Below, one piece after another: positions 34,861 to 43,610 of a stretch of 64,000 nt of DNA. The stretch covers positions 1 through 64,000 of the forward strand of contig JANSWZ010000011.1 in the NCBI GenBank assembly GCA_024743215.1, written 5' to 3'. The position numbers and the translations under genes were made by a program. Numbering within the stretch: the stretch's first letter is position 1; each line of letters starts with the position of its first letter. Source of the stretch: Alphaproteobacteria bacterium (GTDB lineage Bacteria; Pseudomonadota; Alphaproteobacteria; Rhizobiales; GCA-2746425). Under the pieces are notes generated by a model. That model saw only the letters and a list, made by a program, of their open reading frames with translations, did not search any database and was not told the origin of the DNA.

Positions 34861-36117
34861 CTAATCACGCGTTTCAAGGCGGATAAGCTTGTCTTGCAGA
34901 AACTCTTTTTCGAAAGTGTTGTTCGATAATTCAATCGCTGTCTGGAAACACGCCTTGGCCGCCAAGCGATCACCCGCACGGCTCAGCACATCTGCTTTAG
35001 CCGCAAAAAAAGGTTGATATTGGTCCAACTGCCCATCAAGGGCAACGGCGTCCAGCATCTCCAATGCGGCTTTGGTCGAGCTTGCATAAGACACAGCCAC
35101 AGCCAGATTGATATAGACCACCGGTGATGGCTGCATCTCATACAACATTTGATAAAGCGCTTCGATTTGTGGCCAATCAGTTGCATCCCATGATGGGCTT
35201 TGTGCATGCAGAGCACTGATGGCTGCTTGAAGCTGATAAGGTCCAACGCGGTGTCTTGGAAGTATGTCTTCCAGCAGCATGGCCCCCTCTTCAATTTTTG
35301 AAGTATCCCAGCGGTTCCTGTTTTGCAGCTCCAATGGCACCAGCCCACCGGCGGTATTGCTGCGCGCAATGCGACGGGAATCATGCAGCAACATCAGTGC
35401 CAGCAAGCCACCAACTTCAGGTTCATCCGGCAACAATTCTCGGATGATACGCGCCAGCCGAATGGCCTCTTCGGTCAAGTCTGACCGGATAGTCGTCTCA
35501 CCGGCACCGCTGGAATAGCCGGCATTAAATATCAGGTAAATCACACCAAGAACTGATGAAAGGCGTTCAGGAAGGACCAATTGGTCGGGAACCTGATATG
35601 GGATTCCGGCAAGCGCTATTTTCTTCTTCGCACGCACAAGACGCTGCGCCATCGCATCCGGCCTATCCAGAAATGCGGCGGCAATTTCGTCGGTCGTCAA
35701 TCCGCCTAGCGTACGCAAAGTCAACGCAACCCGCGTCTTTTCCTCAAGTGCTGGATGACAGCATGTGAAAATCATTTCCAGACGTTTATCGGGAATGATT
35801 TCCGTTTGAAAGGCATCCTCGGCCTGATGCTCCAGATCAATCAGATAAGAGATATCTGCCTGCTTGGATGTAAAGTTTTTATCGCGACGCAACCTGTCTA
35901 TGGCTTTTCGTCTGGCGGTGGTGATGAGCCAGGCAGCGGGACTGGCAGGCAGTCCGTTCTTCTGCCAATGCTGCATCGCCGACAGGATGGCGTCCTGCAA
36001 GCAGTCTTCGGCAAGCTGAATATCTCCCAGCGTCTTTACCAGAGCAGCCAGAATGCGCCCCCACTCCTCACGGACTGTTTTGTCTATGGCCTGCTGAAGC
36101 GTATGAGAGGGCAGCAT
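34861..36117 (-). CDS. ECF42-type RNA polymerase sigma factor with C-terminal extension
   Basis: A 418-residue sigma factor. Region 2 (LGDIQLAEDCLQDAILSAMQHW, AWLITTARRKAIDRLRR) and region 4 (TLRTLGGLTTDEIAAAFLDRPDAMAQRLVRAKKKI) are followed by a long DUF6596/TPR-like extension of about 200 residues. This is the ECF42 group, which has no anti-sigma factor and is encoded with DGPF/YCII-like proteins. The gene for such a protein lies just upstream on the same strand. The extension probably controls activity. Confidence 0.9.
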   Translation of the reverse strand: MLPSHTLQQAIDKTVREEWGRILAALVKTLGDIQLAEDCLQDAILSAMQHWQKNGLPASPAAWLITTARRKAIDRLRRDKNFTSKQADISYLIDLEHQAEDAFQTEIIPDKRLEMIFTCCHPALEEKTRVALTLRTLGGLTTDEIAAAFLDRPDAMAQRLVRAKKKIALAGIPYQVPDQLVLPERLSSVLGVIYLIFNAGYSSGAGETTIRSDLTEEAIRLARIIRELLPDEPEVGGLLALMLLHDSRRIARSNTAGGLVPLELQNRNRWDTSKIEEGAMLLEDILPRHRVGPYQLQAAISALHAQSPSWDATDWPQIEALYQMLYEMQPSPVVYINLAVAVSYASSTKAALEMLDAVALDGQLDQYQPFFAAKADVLSRAGDRLAAKACFQTAIELSNNTFEKEFLQDKLIRLETRD

Positions 36118-36298
36118 ATTTTGCTCAGATCATGGGTACACAGATGCGGTCATCCTCTTACCTTAGAGAATTATCACCTAGGCTGTCATCAGAGCCTTCA
36201 AACAGTCAGAATGGATGCTTGGTGTATTAGGAGACCCGCTTTGCGCCAACATCAGTTGAAGCACAAAGCGAGTGACCTTTAAGTCCGAATGGATCGGA

Positions 36299-36652
36299 TC
36301 AATTATCCCAGACCACCACAGGCCGCACCTCGATACGTCCATATGTTGCCGTTGGGATCATGGCAGCATAGTTCAGAGCATCGTCCAGATCGGTACAATC
36401 CAGCAGATAATAGCCGCCCAATTGTTCTTTGGTCTCAGCAAATGGCCCATCCATTGTATCGGTCTTGCCATTGCGAATAGACAGTGTTGTGGCCGTCGAA
36501 ATGGCCTGTAGTGCATCACCAGCGACAAACTTGCCGTCATTTTTTACTTTTTCGGTAAAGTCCATATAGCCTTGCATGAACGGACCGAATTCCGGTGTGC
36601 CGGGCTGCGGACCAGAACCTTCAGCGGAGTAGATAAGAAGCATGTATTGCAT
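36299..36652 (-). CDS. YCII-related DGPF-domain protein, ECF42 partner
   Basis: About 117 residues from ATG 36652 (MQYMLLIYSAEGSG); the track adds 23 codons. The motif DGPFAETKEQLGGYYLLD names the family. DGPF proteins are small ferredoxin-like-fold proteins of unclear activity and are the standard targets and partners of ECF42 sigma factors. The ECF gene begins about 180 bases downstream; a short hairpin (CGCTTTG/CAAAGCG, 36237-36270) lies between. Confidence 0.9.
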   Translation of the reverse strand: MQYMLLIYSAEGSGPQPGTPEFGPFMQGYMDFTEKVKNDGKFVAGDALQAISTATTLSIRNGKTDTMDGPFAETKEQLGGYYLLDCTDLDDALNYAAMIPTATYGRIEVRPVVVWDN

Positions 36653-36806
36653 TGGATTATTTCCCTGATTTGAAACAGAAGCACAGCGCCCCTGTATAAA
36701 CCAGACGAACGGCTCAGACAAAAATCGACATCACTTCAAGAAAAATTCAAACGCATCCATTTTTTAAACACAACGTGTCAACAATCGCAGTAACAACAAC
36801 CGGTTT

Positions 36807-37481
36807 TCATCCGGCTGGCAAATGCATTTTTGTAGCTTCCAGTCCTTGGCGCATATGCAAGTCCAAATGGTTCTGCATCGCAACCAGACTGTCCCCAAGA
36901 GCACATGTTACATAAACCTCATGGCCCTGACGCAAGGGACCAGCTCGATTATGGGCTCTCTGATGCAACGTGAAGTAAAACTGCAAATTGGGTTTCATCT
37001 GGCTCCAGGTTTTCTGCAGCAAAGCATGCCCTGCCAACTCATAGCACCAATCATGCAAGTGAAGTTCCAGCTCAATTGCGCGCTCTGTATCTTCATTGCG
37101 GTCTATTTCAGACAGAAGGTCCGCGTGGCGCTGCTCCAGATCTGCACGTGCATTGGAATCGCGTTTCGACCAGCATTGTTGGAAGGCAAACTGCTCCAAC
37201 GCAGTCCGCAGTGAATAAAGCTCCTCCAGATCCTGTCTGGTAACGCTGCGCACAAACAGGCCCTTATACGGCAAACTTTCCACCAGACCACTTTCGACGA
37301 GGTCTCGAATGGCTTCACGCAAGGGTGCACGGCTGACACCCAATTGGTCAGCCAGACGGGTCTCCGTCAGGCGTTCGCCAGGTTGCACATTTCCGTTCAC
37401 AATCAACTGCCGCAGATGTCGGACAATCTGCCCACGCCGCGTTTCGTCAACAATCGGTTTCAGCTTAACTAGAGTCGCCAT
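36807..37481 (-). CDS. GntR-family (FCD) transcriptional regulator
   Basis: A 224-residue regulator. The winged HTH (PGERLTETRLADQLGVSRAPLREAIRDLVESGLV) is followed by a helical FCD ligand domain with probable metal-binding acid and His residues (ELELHLHDWCYELAG, LVAMQNHLDLH). It starts 4 bases after the class IV aminotransferase gene, so both share a promoter. A perfect palindrome with GntR character lies in front of that promoter. Confidence 0.9.
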   Translation of the reverse strand: MATLVKLKPIVDETRRGQIVRHLRQLIVNGNVQPGERLTETRLADQLGVSRAPLREAIRDLVESGLVESLPYKGLFVRSVTRQDLEELYSLRTALEQFAFQQCWSKRDSNARADLEQRHADLLSEIDRNEDTERAIELELHLHDWCYELAGHALLQKTWSQMKPNLQFYFTLHQRAHNRAGPLRQGHEVYVTCALGDSLVAMQNHLDLHMRQGLEATKMHLPAG

Positions 37482-37485
37482 AAAT

Positions 37486-38439
37486 CTACCGCGTCTGCTC
37501 AGCCACCAATTGCTTGTACAAATCCCGAATGCGGCGGGTCATCGGACCAGCACCTTCTGGTGCCTCATCGCCACCAATCCGTTTTCCATCGATCTCGCGC
37601 ACAGGCGTTTGCGCACCAAATGTGCCCGTAAGAAAGGCTTCATCAGAGCTGTATGCTTCATAGAGCGAGTAATTCTTTTCAAAGACGGGAATTTCATTGG
37701 CCCGACACAGATCAATCACCTTCTGGCGCGTGACACCATTCATGCAATAATCACCCGTCGAGGTCCAAACCTCCCCTTTGCGCACGATGAAGAAGTTGCA
37801 GGCATTGGTGGTATTCACAAATCCGTGCGGGTCCAGCATCAATCCTTCATCCGCACCGGCCTGCTCCGCCTGCAGACAGGCAATCACGCAATTCAGCTTC
37901 GAGTGCGAGTTGAATTTTGCATCTTGAGAATTCGGCAGACCGCGAACCTGCGGAACACTGGCCAACCGAATACCGCGTTTTTGCAACCGATCCACCGGCT
38001 TTGAATGTTCAATGATAATGACAAGCGTTGAGCCGGACCGGGACAATTTGGGGTGCTGAAACGGCTTTGCCTTCAGGCCACGTGTCACCATCAATCGGCA
38101 ATGGGCGTCCGTGTGCATATTGTTTGCTGCCGCTGTACGGCGCAGCGCATCAGCAACGCCGTCACGATCAAGCCCAATATCGATGGAAACGGCCTTGCAG
38201 CTGTTGAACAGGCGATCCATATGCTCCTCGAAAAACGCCCAGGTACCATCGTAAAGCCGCATGCCTTCCCACATGCCATCCCCAAGCATGAACCCGGCAT
38301 CATAGACCGATACCTTCGCATCATTGCGATGAACGATCTCGCCATTGACGTAAATCATGATGTCCTGATTGCGCACATCATCTTCGGCTTCATGGGTGGT
38401 TGTCGAACTCTCGTCGGCGGTGGGGGCGGCAGAAATCAT
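37486..38439 (-). CDS. Class IV PLP aminotransferase (branched-chain/D-amino-acid type)
   Basis: A 317-residue enzyme. After an acidic 25-residue N-terminal extension comes the fold-type IV opening (IMIYVNGEIVHRNDAKVSVYDAGFMLGDGMWEGMR). The PLP Lys lies in NSQDAKFNSHSKLNCVIA. FVNTTNACNFFIVRKGEVWT and YCMNGVTRQKVIDL are typical. IlvE and D-alanine aminotransferase share these motifs, so the substrate is open. It is co-transcribed with the GntR regulator, which probably controls it. Confidence 0.87.
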   Translation of the reverse strand: MISAAPTADESSTTTHEAEDDVRNQDIMIYVNGEIVHRNDAKVSVYDAGFMLGDGMWEGMRLYDGTWAFFEEHMDRLFNSCKAVSIDIGLDRDGVADALRRTAAANNMHTDAHCRLMVTRGLKAKPFQHPKLSRSGSTLVIIIEHSKPVDRLQKRGIRLASVPQVRGLPNSQDAKFNSHSKLNCVIACLQAEQAGADEGLMLDPHGFVNTTNACNFFIVRKGEVWTSTGDYCMNGVTRQKVIDLCRANEIPVFEKNYSLYEAYSSDEAFLTGTFGAQTPVREIDGKRIGGDEAPEGAGPMTRRIRDLYKQLVAEQTR

Positions 38440-38484
38440 AGCTGGGTTCCATTAAGGGTGCGGTAAATTAAAGTGATAATTGTC

Positions 38485-38498
38485 GATTGTCGACAATC
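38485..38498. promoter_or_regulatory. Perfect palindrome, candidate GntR operator
   Basis: GATTGTCGACAATC is a 14-base perfect palindrome about 45 bases upstream of the aminotransferase-gntR start. An overlapping half site (ATTGTCGATTGTCGAC) lies next to it. FCD regulators favour TTGT..ACAA-type sites, so autoregulation is likely. Confidence 0.65.
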
Positions 38499-38661
38499 AG
38501 TCAACATCCAGCAAAACCGTCATATTAATCAGGTGAAATCAGATATTTACAGAAAGTTTACCCAACTCCAAAGAGAGCCCATGCCAATTTGATCGAGATC
38601 AAGGTGTGTGCACCGCCCTCCCCTAAACTAAGGGCTCACAAGAGGCGGGTAGGATTAAGTC

Positions 38662-38910
38662 ATGGGTTTCTTTCAAAAGACCGGAGATCAACTTGAATTG
38701 CTGGAGCAGATGATCGAACGAACCAGCGGAGGTTCCGGCCTTGATATGCTGACCGCAAGCGATCAGGACGTCCGCTCTGCCATGTTTGCCTGTCTGGGGT
38801 GCAAAGACACTGGTGCTTGCAAAAAATGGATGGCGGAAGATCACGTCGGCGAAGCACCACCAGCCTTTTGCCCAAATTCAGAGCGGCTGGCACGTCTTTA
38901 CAAAAACTAG
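38662..38910 (+). CDS. DUF6455 family small Cys-rich protein
   Basis: 82 residues. Five Cys in the arrangement ACLGCKDTGACKKWMAE then PAFCPNSERL are the DUF6455 signature. Family members may bind a metal or iron-sulfur centre; function unknown. AGGAT lies upstream of the ATG. It converges with the acetyltransferase gene, only 2 bases away. Confidence 0.8.
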   Translation: MGFFQKTGDQLELLEQMIERTSGGSGLDMLTASDQDVRSAMFACLGCKDTGACKKWMAEDHVGEAPPAFCPNSERLARLYKN

Positions 38911-38912
38911 GC

Positions 38913-39677
38913 TCAAAGTCGGTCTTGGCCTGACGCCTTCTGGCAGACTTGGCGCTCATACGAAATCAAGTCTGCAAGCTTTTGTTTTTGCTGACCATTC
39001 AAGTCAAAATTCTCAGGATCGAGCCAGGTAACATAGGCCCCCTTTATGGCAGGCCATTCCCGGTCCAATATCGAAAACCAGGCAGTATCCCGGTTGCGCC
39101 CCTTATAAACCAACGCCTGGCGGAAAATCCCTTCATAGCTGAAGCCATACCGCTCCGCCGCTTTGCGCGAAGCAGCGTTCAAGCTGTCGCATTTCCACTC
39201 GTAACGACGGTAGCCAAGGGTCTCAAAGGCATGCGCCATCATCAAAAACATAGCCTCAGTTGCCAGCGATGTGCGCTGTAAAAGCGGCGAATAGGCAATA
39301 GTGCCAACCTCGATGGAACCCGCTTCTGGCGCAATACGCATATAGCTGGCAATGCCCACTGCTTTCGCGCTGGCCTTTTCAACAACAGCATAAAATAGTG
39401 GATCACGCCCCCTGCTGGCAGTCGCAACCCAGTCTTTCAACGCAGCTTTGGTCGTGAAAGGGCCGACTCCCATATAGGTCCAGAGCTGTCCCTCAGCATC
39501 AAGTGCGAAGGCATCTGCAAGTTCATCGCCGTGCTGCCCGACATCCAACTGCTCCAAACGGCACAGCCGTCCTTCCAGCAATTCCCCGGTCGGAAATTTG
39601 CTCCCACTCCAAGCTGGAACCACTTCCCCCACCGGTTGGCCAAAGTCATTGGTTCGCGGATGCACATTTTTGCTCAT
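38913..39677 (-). CDS. GNAT-family acetyltransferase (RimJ/RimL-like)
   Basis: A 254-residue enzyme. The acetyl-CoA fold includes AKAVGIASYMRIAPEAGSIEVGTI and the pantetheine-binding helix LLQRTSLATEAMFLMMAHAF, then the RimJ-type YEWKCDSLNAASRKAAERYGFSYEG. These enzymes N-acetylate proteins or small amines. Five bases separate its start from the end of the TauE-type gene upstream, so they share an operon. Confidence 0.87.
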   Translation of the reverse strand: MSKNVHPRTNDFGQPVGEVVPAWSGSKFPTGELLEGRLCRLEQLDVGQHGDELADAFALDAEGQLWTYMGVGPFTTKAALKDWVATASRGRDPLFYAVVEKASAKAVGIASYMRIAPEAGSIEVGTIAYSPLLQRTSLATEAMFLMMAHAFETLGYRRYEWKCDSLNAASRKAAERYGFSYEGIFRQALVYKGRNRDTAWFSILDREWPAIKGAYVTWLDPENFDLNGQQKQKLADLISYERQVCQKASGQDRL

Positions 39678-39682
39678 CAGAT

Positions 39683-40420
39683 TCAGCCTCCAAAAGCCAC
39701 GTCAGCGTAGAGCTTCACAGCAATCAGCGCCAACAGCGCTAATATCAACTTGTCGAAAACGCTACGCGGAACATAGCGTGCAATAAAAGCGCCAACTGGC
39801 ATGCAACCAATCAACGGAATAAGTGCGATCCAACTGATCCAGAAACGCTCAGTTGTCATCAGCCCAAGACCAACCAGAAACGGCAATTGCACAAGGGCCA
39901 TGGATGCAAAGAAGAACGAGACCGTCGCGATAAACTGCTCCCGTTCCGGCTTCATGGCATTCAGAAATGTCAGTGAAACCGGCGCCGAAATACCCAGTGA
40001 TCCCTGCAAGACTCCAGCAATTGTTCCTACCGGCACAACAATCCGCACCGCAGTTGCGTATTCCAAAACCCATTCAGGTCTGGCCAGTCGGAAAGCAATA
40101 TAAAGAGTGACAGCAACCGCTATCATCGCAGTCAATAAATCGGTGGGCAGATAGGCCAGCATGAAAGTGCCGACGATGGCGCCCATGAGTCCAGTAGCCG
40201 CAAAGCGATAGGTCAAAGCTGGCGGCATTTGGTTCTTACGATAGCTCCAGGCCTGCCACACATTCGACAACAGATTTGGAATTACAAAAATTGTGACCGC
40301 AGTTGGCACGTCATAAAACAGTGCAATGATGGGTACAGCAACGACAGGCGCCCCTGCACCGGTTGCCCCCTTTAAAATACCGCCCAGCGCAAAACTCAGA
40401 AAAATATAGAAGAATTCCAT
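39683..40420 (-). CDS. TauE/SafE-family sulfite/sulfonate-type exporter
   Basis: About 245 residues from ATG 40420; the track adds 16 codons. Seven to eight membrane helices with the family repeat: ALGGILKGATGAGAPVVAVPII near the N-terminus and IAGVLQGSLGISAPVSLTFL in the second half. TauE/SafE proteins export organic anions such as sulfite, sulfoacetate or others. It is upstream of the acetyltransferase on the same strand and divergent from the TTT operon. Confidence 0.85.
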   Translation of the reverse strand: MEFFYIFLSFALGGILKGATGAGAPVVAVPIIALFYDVPTAVTIFVIPNLLSNVWQAWSYRKNQMPPALTYRFAATGLMGAIVGTFMLAYLPTDLLTAMIAVAVTLYIAFRLARPEWVLEYATAVRIVVPVGTIAGVLQGSLGISAPVSLTFLNAMKPEREQFIATVSFFFASMALVQLPFLVGLGLMTTERFWISWIALIPLIGCMPVGAFIARYVPRSVFDKLILALLALIAVKLYADVAFGG

Positions 40421-40691
40421 GGCTACTCGTAACGCCCAACCAGAAGTTCGACAACTGTAAAACACCACCCGATTGACGGCGAAAGACCATTTGTAAATTG
40501 CGTCAATCTGAAATCATGTTCTGGGCGCTGTTGTGCATCTCGATTCATCCCTTCAAAACAACACAAAGACAAGCGCATCGATGAGATATTACCGATAAAA
40601 TCAATTCAAAATGCTGCTTGAAGTCCTGAAAATCTGCTGTCATGGTCCCGGCTCAACAAAACAAGTGTTTTGTCGAAATTGGGAGAAAACA

Positions 40692-41654
40692 ATGAAACTA
40701 ATCAAAAAAACAGCTTTGGGCGCAGTCCTCAGTCTTGGAATGTTCTCAACAGCATATGCAGCAGAATGCATCGCTCCGGCCAATCCCGGCGGCGGTTGGG
40801 ACTTCACCTGCCGTCAGATCGGCAAGATCATGTACGACATCAAGGCCGTTGATTCACCTATCCAGGTTACCAATATGGCCGGTGCCGGTGGCGGTTTGGC
40901 TTACAGCACCGTGGTCAATGAGCGCAATACAGATGAAGACCTCATAATTGCTGCATCCTCAGCGACAACAACCCGCCTTGCGCAGAATGCCTATGGTGGC
41001 GCAACCGCTGATCAAGTGCGCTTTGTCGGTGCAATTGGTGCGGACCCTGGCGTGATTGCTGTCGGTGCAGATTCCGAGTTTACAAGCCTCAGCCAACTTG
41101 TCGATGCTATCAAAGCAAATCCAGGTTCCGTGGCTTTTGCCGGTGGGTCCGCAGTGGGTGGTTTTGACCATCTGAAACCTTTGATGATCCTGCAACGTGC
41201 CGGTTTCACAGACATTACCAAAGTCAAATATATCGGCGTTGATGGTGGTGCAGATGCCATCACTCAGACCATCGGTGGCTTTACTCAGGCGATGACTGGC
41301 GACATGTCGGAAATCGTTGGCTTTCTGAAATCCGGTGATATCCGTGTTCTGGCTGTCCTGACAGAAGATCGCATTCCAGGCTTCGACGACATTCCAACTG
41401 CCAAAGAGCAGGGTTTTGACGTCGTGGCCGTGAACTGGCGCGGTCTCTACATTCCAAAGGGCGTCAGCGATGAGGTCTTTGATACCTGGGCTGACCGTCT
41501 GGCCAAAGTTGCAGCGTCCGATGAATGGAAGCAGGCAATGGTCGACAATGGTCTGGCGCCATTCACCAAAGTCGGTGGAGACTTCCAGAGCTATGTGGAC
41601 GGCCTGGTTGCTGAAATTCAACAATTGTCGAAAGACATTGGGGTTATTCAGTAA
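40692..41654 (+). CDS. tctC: TTT solute-binding protein (TctC/Bug family)
   Basis: About 320 residues from ATG 40692 (GGGAG upstream). The signal peptide ends TAYAAECIAP. The Bug-family fold shows APANPGGGWDFTCRQIG and NMAGAGGGLAYSTVV near the N-terminus, and GVDGGADAITQTIGGFTQAMTGDMSEI in the middle. It delivers carboxylate-type ligands to the TctAB permease. The stop overlaps the tctB start (TAATGG). Confidence 0.9.
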   Translation: MKLIKKTALGAVLSLGMFSTAYAAECIAPANPGGGWDFTCRQIGKIMYDIKAVDSPIQVTNMAGAGGGLAYSTVVNERNTDEDLIIAASSATTTRLAQNAYGGATADQVRFVGAIGADPGVIAVGADSEFTSLSQLVDAIKANPGSVAFAGGSAVGGFDHLKPLMILQRAGFTDITKVKYIGVDGGADAITQTIGGFTQAMTGDMSEIVGFLKSGDIRVLAVLTEDRIPGFDDIPTAKEQGFDVVAVNWRGLYIPKGVSDEVFDTWADRLAKVAASDEWKQAMVDNGLAPFTKVGGDFQSYVDGLVAEIQQLSKDIGVIQ

Positions 41655-42094
41655 TGGCTTCTGACCGGATTTTTGGTCTGGTCATGTTCGGAGTGGCGCT
41701 CGCATATGTTGCGAGCGCCTTTCAAATTCAGTCCAGTTTTCTATCTGATCCTGTCGGCTCAAAATCATTCCCGATTCTGATCGGTGTGGTCGTCATGATC
41801 AGCTCTCTTGTACTGATCGTGAAACCCGACCCGGACCCTGACTGGCCCAAATCGCGCACATTCCTAGTGTTGCTTGTCGCGATTATAACCCTCATTGGCT
41901 ATGCATACGCGCTCAAGCCATTGGGCTTCATTCTGCCAACGTTTGTCGCAGCCTCCATCCTCAGCTACCAGATCGGCCCCCGCGTCGGGCCTGCACTGAT
42001 AACCGGAGCCGGACTCTCTGTTGGCCTCTTCATTCTGTTCAAGTATGCCTTGGGTTTGGGATTGTTCCCCTTCCCCGCCGGCATGATCGGGTAA
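41654..42094 (+). CDS. tctB: TTT small membrane subunit (TctB)
   Basis: 146 residues, four membrane helices. DRIFGLVMFGVALAYVASAFQIQ and DPVGSKSFPILIGVVVMISSL match TctB openings, with AYALKPLGFILPTFVAASIL later. It is the small permease subunit of the tripartite transporter. It overlaps tctC by one base and ends 6 bases before tctA. Confidence 0.88.
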   Translation: MASDRIFGLVMFGVALAYVASAFQIQSSFLSDPVGSKSFPILIGVVVMISSLVLIVKPDPDPDWPKSRTFLVLLVAIITLIGYAYALKPLGFILPTFVAASILSYQIGPRVGPALITGAGLSVGLFILFKYALGLGLFPFPAGMIG

Positions 42095-42100
42095 GGTCTC

Positions 42101-43606
42101 ATGGAAACATTTACCAATCTGGCACTGGGTTTTAGTGTTGCTCTAACGCCCTTTACCCTGATGCTGGCCATCATAGGCTGCTTTCTTGGAACCATCATCG
42201 GCGCTTTGCCGGGTCTTGGGCCCTCCAACGGCGTCGCCATTCTCATTCCCATCACATTCACCCTCGGGCTTGATGCGACCTCTGCACTGGTCCTCATGAC
42301 CAGCGTTTATTACGGAGCCATGTATGGCGGCCGCATTTCATCCATCCTGCTGAATATTCCAGGCGATGAGCCTGCGCTCATGACCACTCTGGATGGCTAT
42401 CCAATGGCGAAACAGGGCAAGGCGGCTGACGCCCTTGTTCTATCCGGCGTTTCTTCTTTTGTGGGTGCATTTCTGGCCACCATCGGGCTCATCATTCTGG
42501 CCCCGTTGCTTGCACGTGTGGCCTATCTGTTTGGCCCTGCCGAGTATTTTGCGCTCTATCTTCTGGCGTTTTGTACACTTGGCGGCATGGCGTCCAACAA
42601 TCAGGCGAAATCAGCCATTGCAGCTTGTCTTGGCCTTGGCATTGCCATGATCGGTCTCGACAACACCTCCGGAATGCCGCGTTTCACCTATGGCAATCTG
42701 CACCTGATGGATGGTGTGGATTTCCTCGTCGCCATCGTCGGCTTGTTCGCCATTGCCGAAGTGTTTTTCTTCATCGAAAGTCATGGCAAGAACACGGCTC
42801 TTGGCGTGCGACTTGAAAGGGTCACCATTCCCTTCAAAATGATCAGGAACAGTTTCTGGACCATGATCCGCTCTACCTTCATTGGCTTTTTTGCAGGGGT
42901 TCTGCCCGGTGCGGGGGCATCACTTGGCAGCTTTATGGCCTATATGGCGCAAAAGGCGGTCGCAAAAGATCCTGAAACTTACGGCAAAGGCAACCCGCGC
43001 GGCGTAGCAGCGCCGGAAGCTGGCAACAACGCTGCAGCCGGTGGCGCCCTTGTGCCCATGCTGACCCTTGGTGTTCCCGGCTCCGGCACAACAGCCGTGT
43101 TATTGGCATTGTTGATGACACTCAACATCACGCCCGGCCCGACACTCTTTGCCGACCGTCCAGAAGTTGTCTGGGGCCTGATCGCCTCACTGCTTATTGC
43201 CAATATTGTGCTGCTCATCATGAATGTGCCGCTGGTAAAGATCTTTGTATATGTCCTGCAAGTCCCACCCTGGGTTCTTTTGCCGGGCGTGACCATGATT
43301 TCCTTCGTCGGCATCTACTCTTTGTCCGGCAGCTACTTCGATCTGCTTCTCATGGTTGGCTTTGGCGTCCTGGGCTATTTCCTGCGCAAACTGGATATCC
43401 CCACGGTTCCGGTAATCCTGGGCATTTTGCTCGGCAATCAGATGGAGGATTCTCTCCGTCGTGCAATGGTGCTGTCCGATGGTGACTGGGCCTTCCTGTT
43501 CTCGACACCCATTGCCATTGGTCTTTGGATTGCAGCCATTGGTGGTTTCGTTGCGCCAATGTTCCTGCGCAAAGTATTGAAAAAGCCACAAGCGATCACG
43601 GATTGA
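42101..43606 (+). CDS. tctA: TTT large membrane subunit (TctA)
   Basis: 501 residues, about twelve membrane helices. Family signatures: GTIIGALPGLGPSNGVAILIPIT, YYGAMYGGRISSILLNIPGDEPALMTTLDGYPMAKQG, and GVLPGAGASLGSFMAYMAQKAV with PEAGNNAAAGGALVPMLTLGVPGSGTTA. It forms the transport channel for the TctC ligand, driven by an ion gradient. It ends 4 bases before the AtuA-like gene. Confidence 0.93.
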   Translation: METFTNLALGFSVALTPFTLMLAIIGCFLGTIIGALPGLGPSNGVAILIPITFTLGLDATSALVLMTSVYYGAMYGGRISSILLNIPGDEPALMTTLDGYPMAKQGKAADALVLSGVSSFVGAFLATIGLIILAPLLARVAYLFGPAEYFALYLLAFCTLGGMASNNQAKSAIAACLGLGIAMIGLDNTSGMPRFTYGNLHLMDGVDFLVAIVGLFAIAEVFFFIESHGKNTALGVRLERVTIPFKMIRNSFWTMIRSTFIGFFAGVLPGAGASLGSFMAYMAQKAVAKDPETYGKGNPRGVAAPEAGNNAAAGGALVPMLTLGVPGSGTTAVLLALLMTLNITPGPTLFADRPEVVWGLIASLLIANIVLLIMNVPLVKIFVYVLQVPPWVLLPGVTMISFVGIYSLSGSYFDLLLMVGFGVLGYFLRKLDIPTVPVILGILLGNQMEDSLRRAMVLSDGDWAFLFSTPIAIGLWIAAIGGFVAPMFLRKVLKKPQAITD

Positions 43607-43610
43607 TCTC

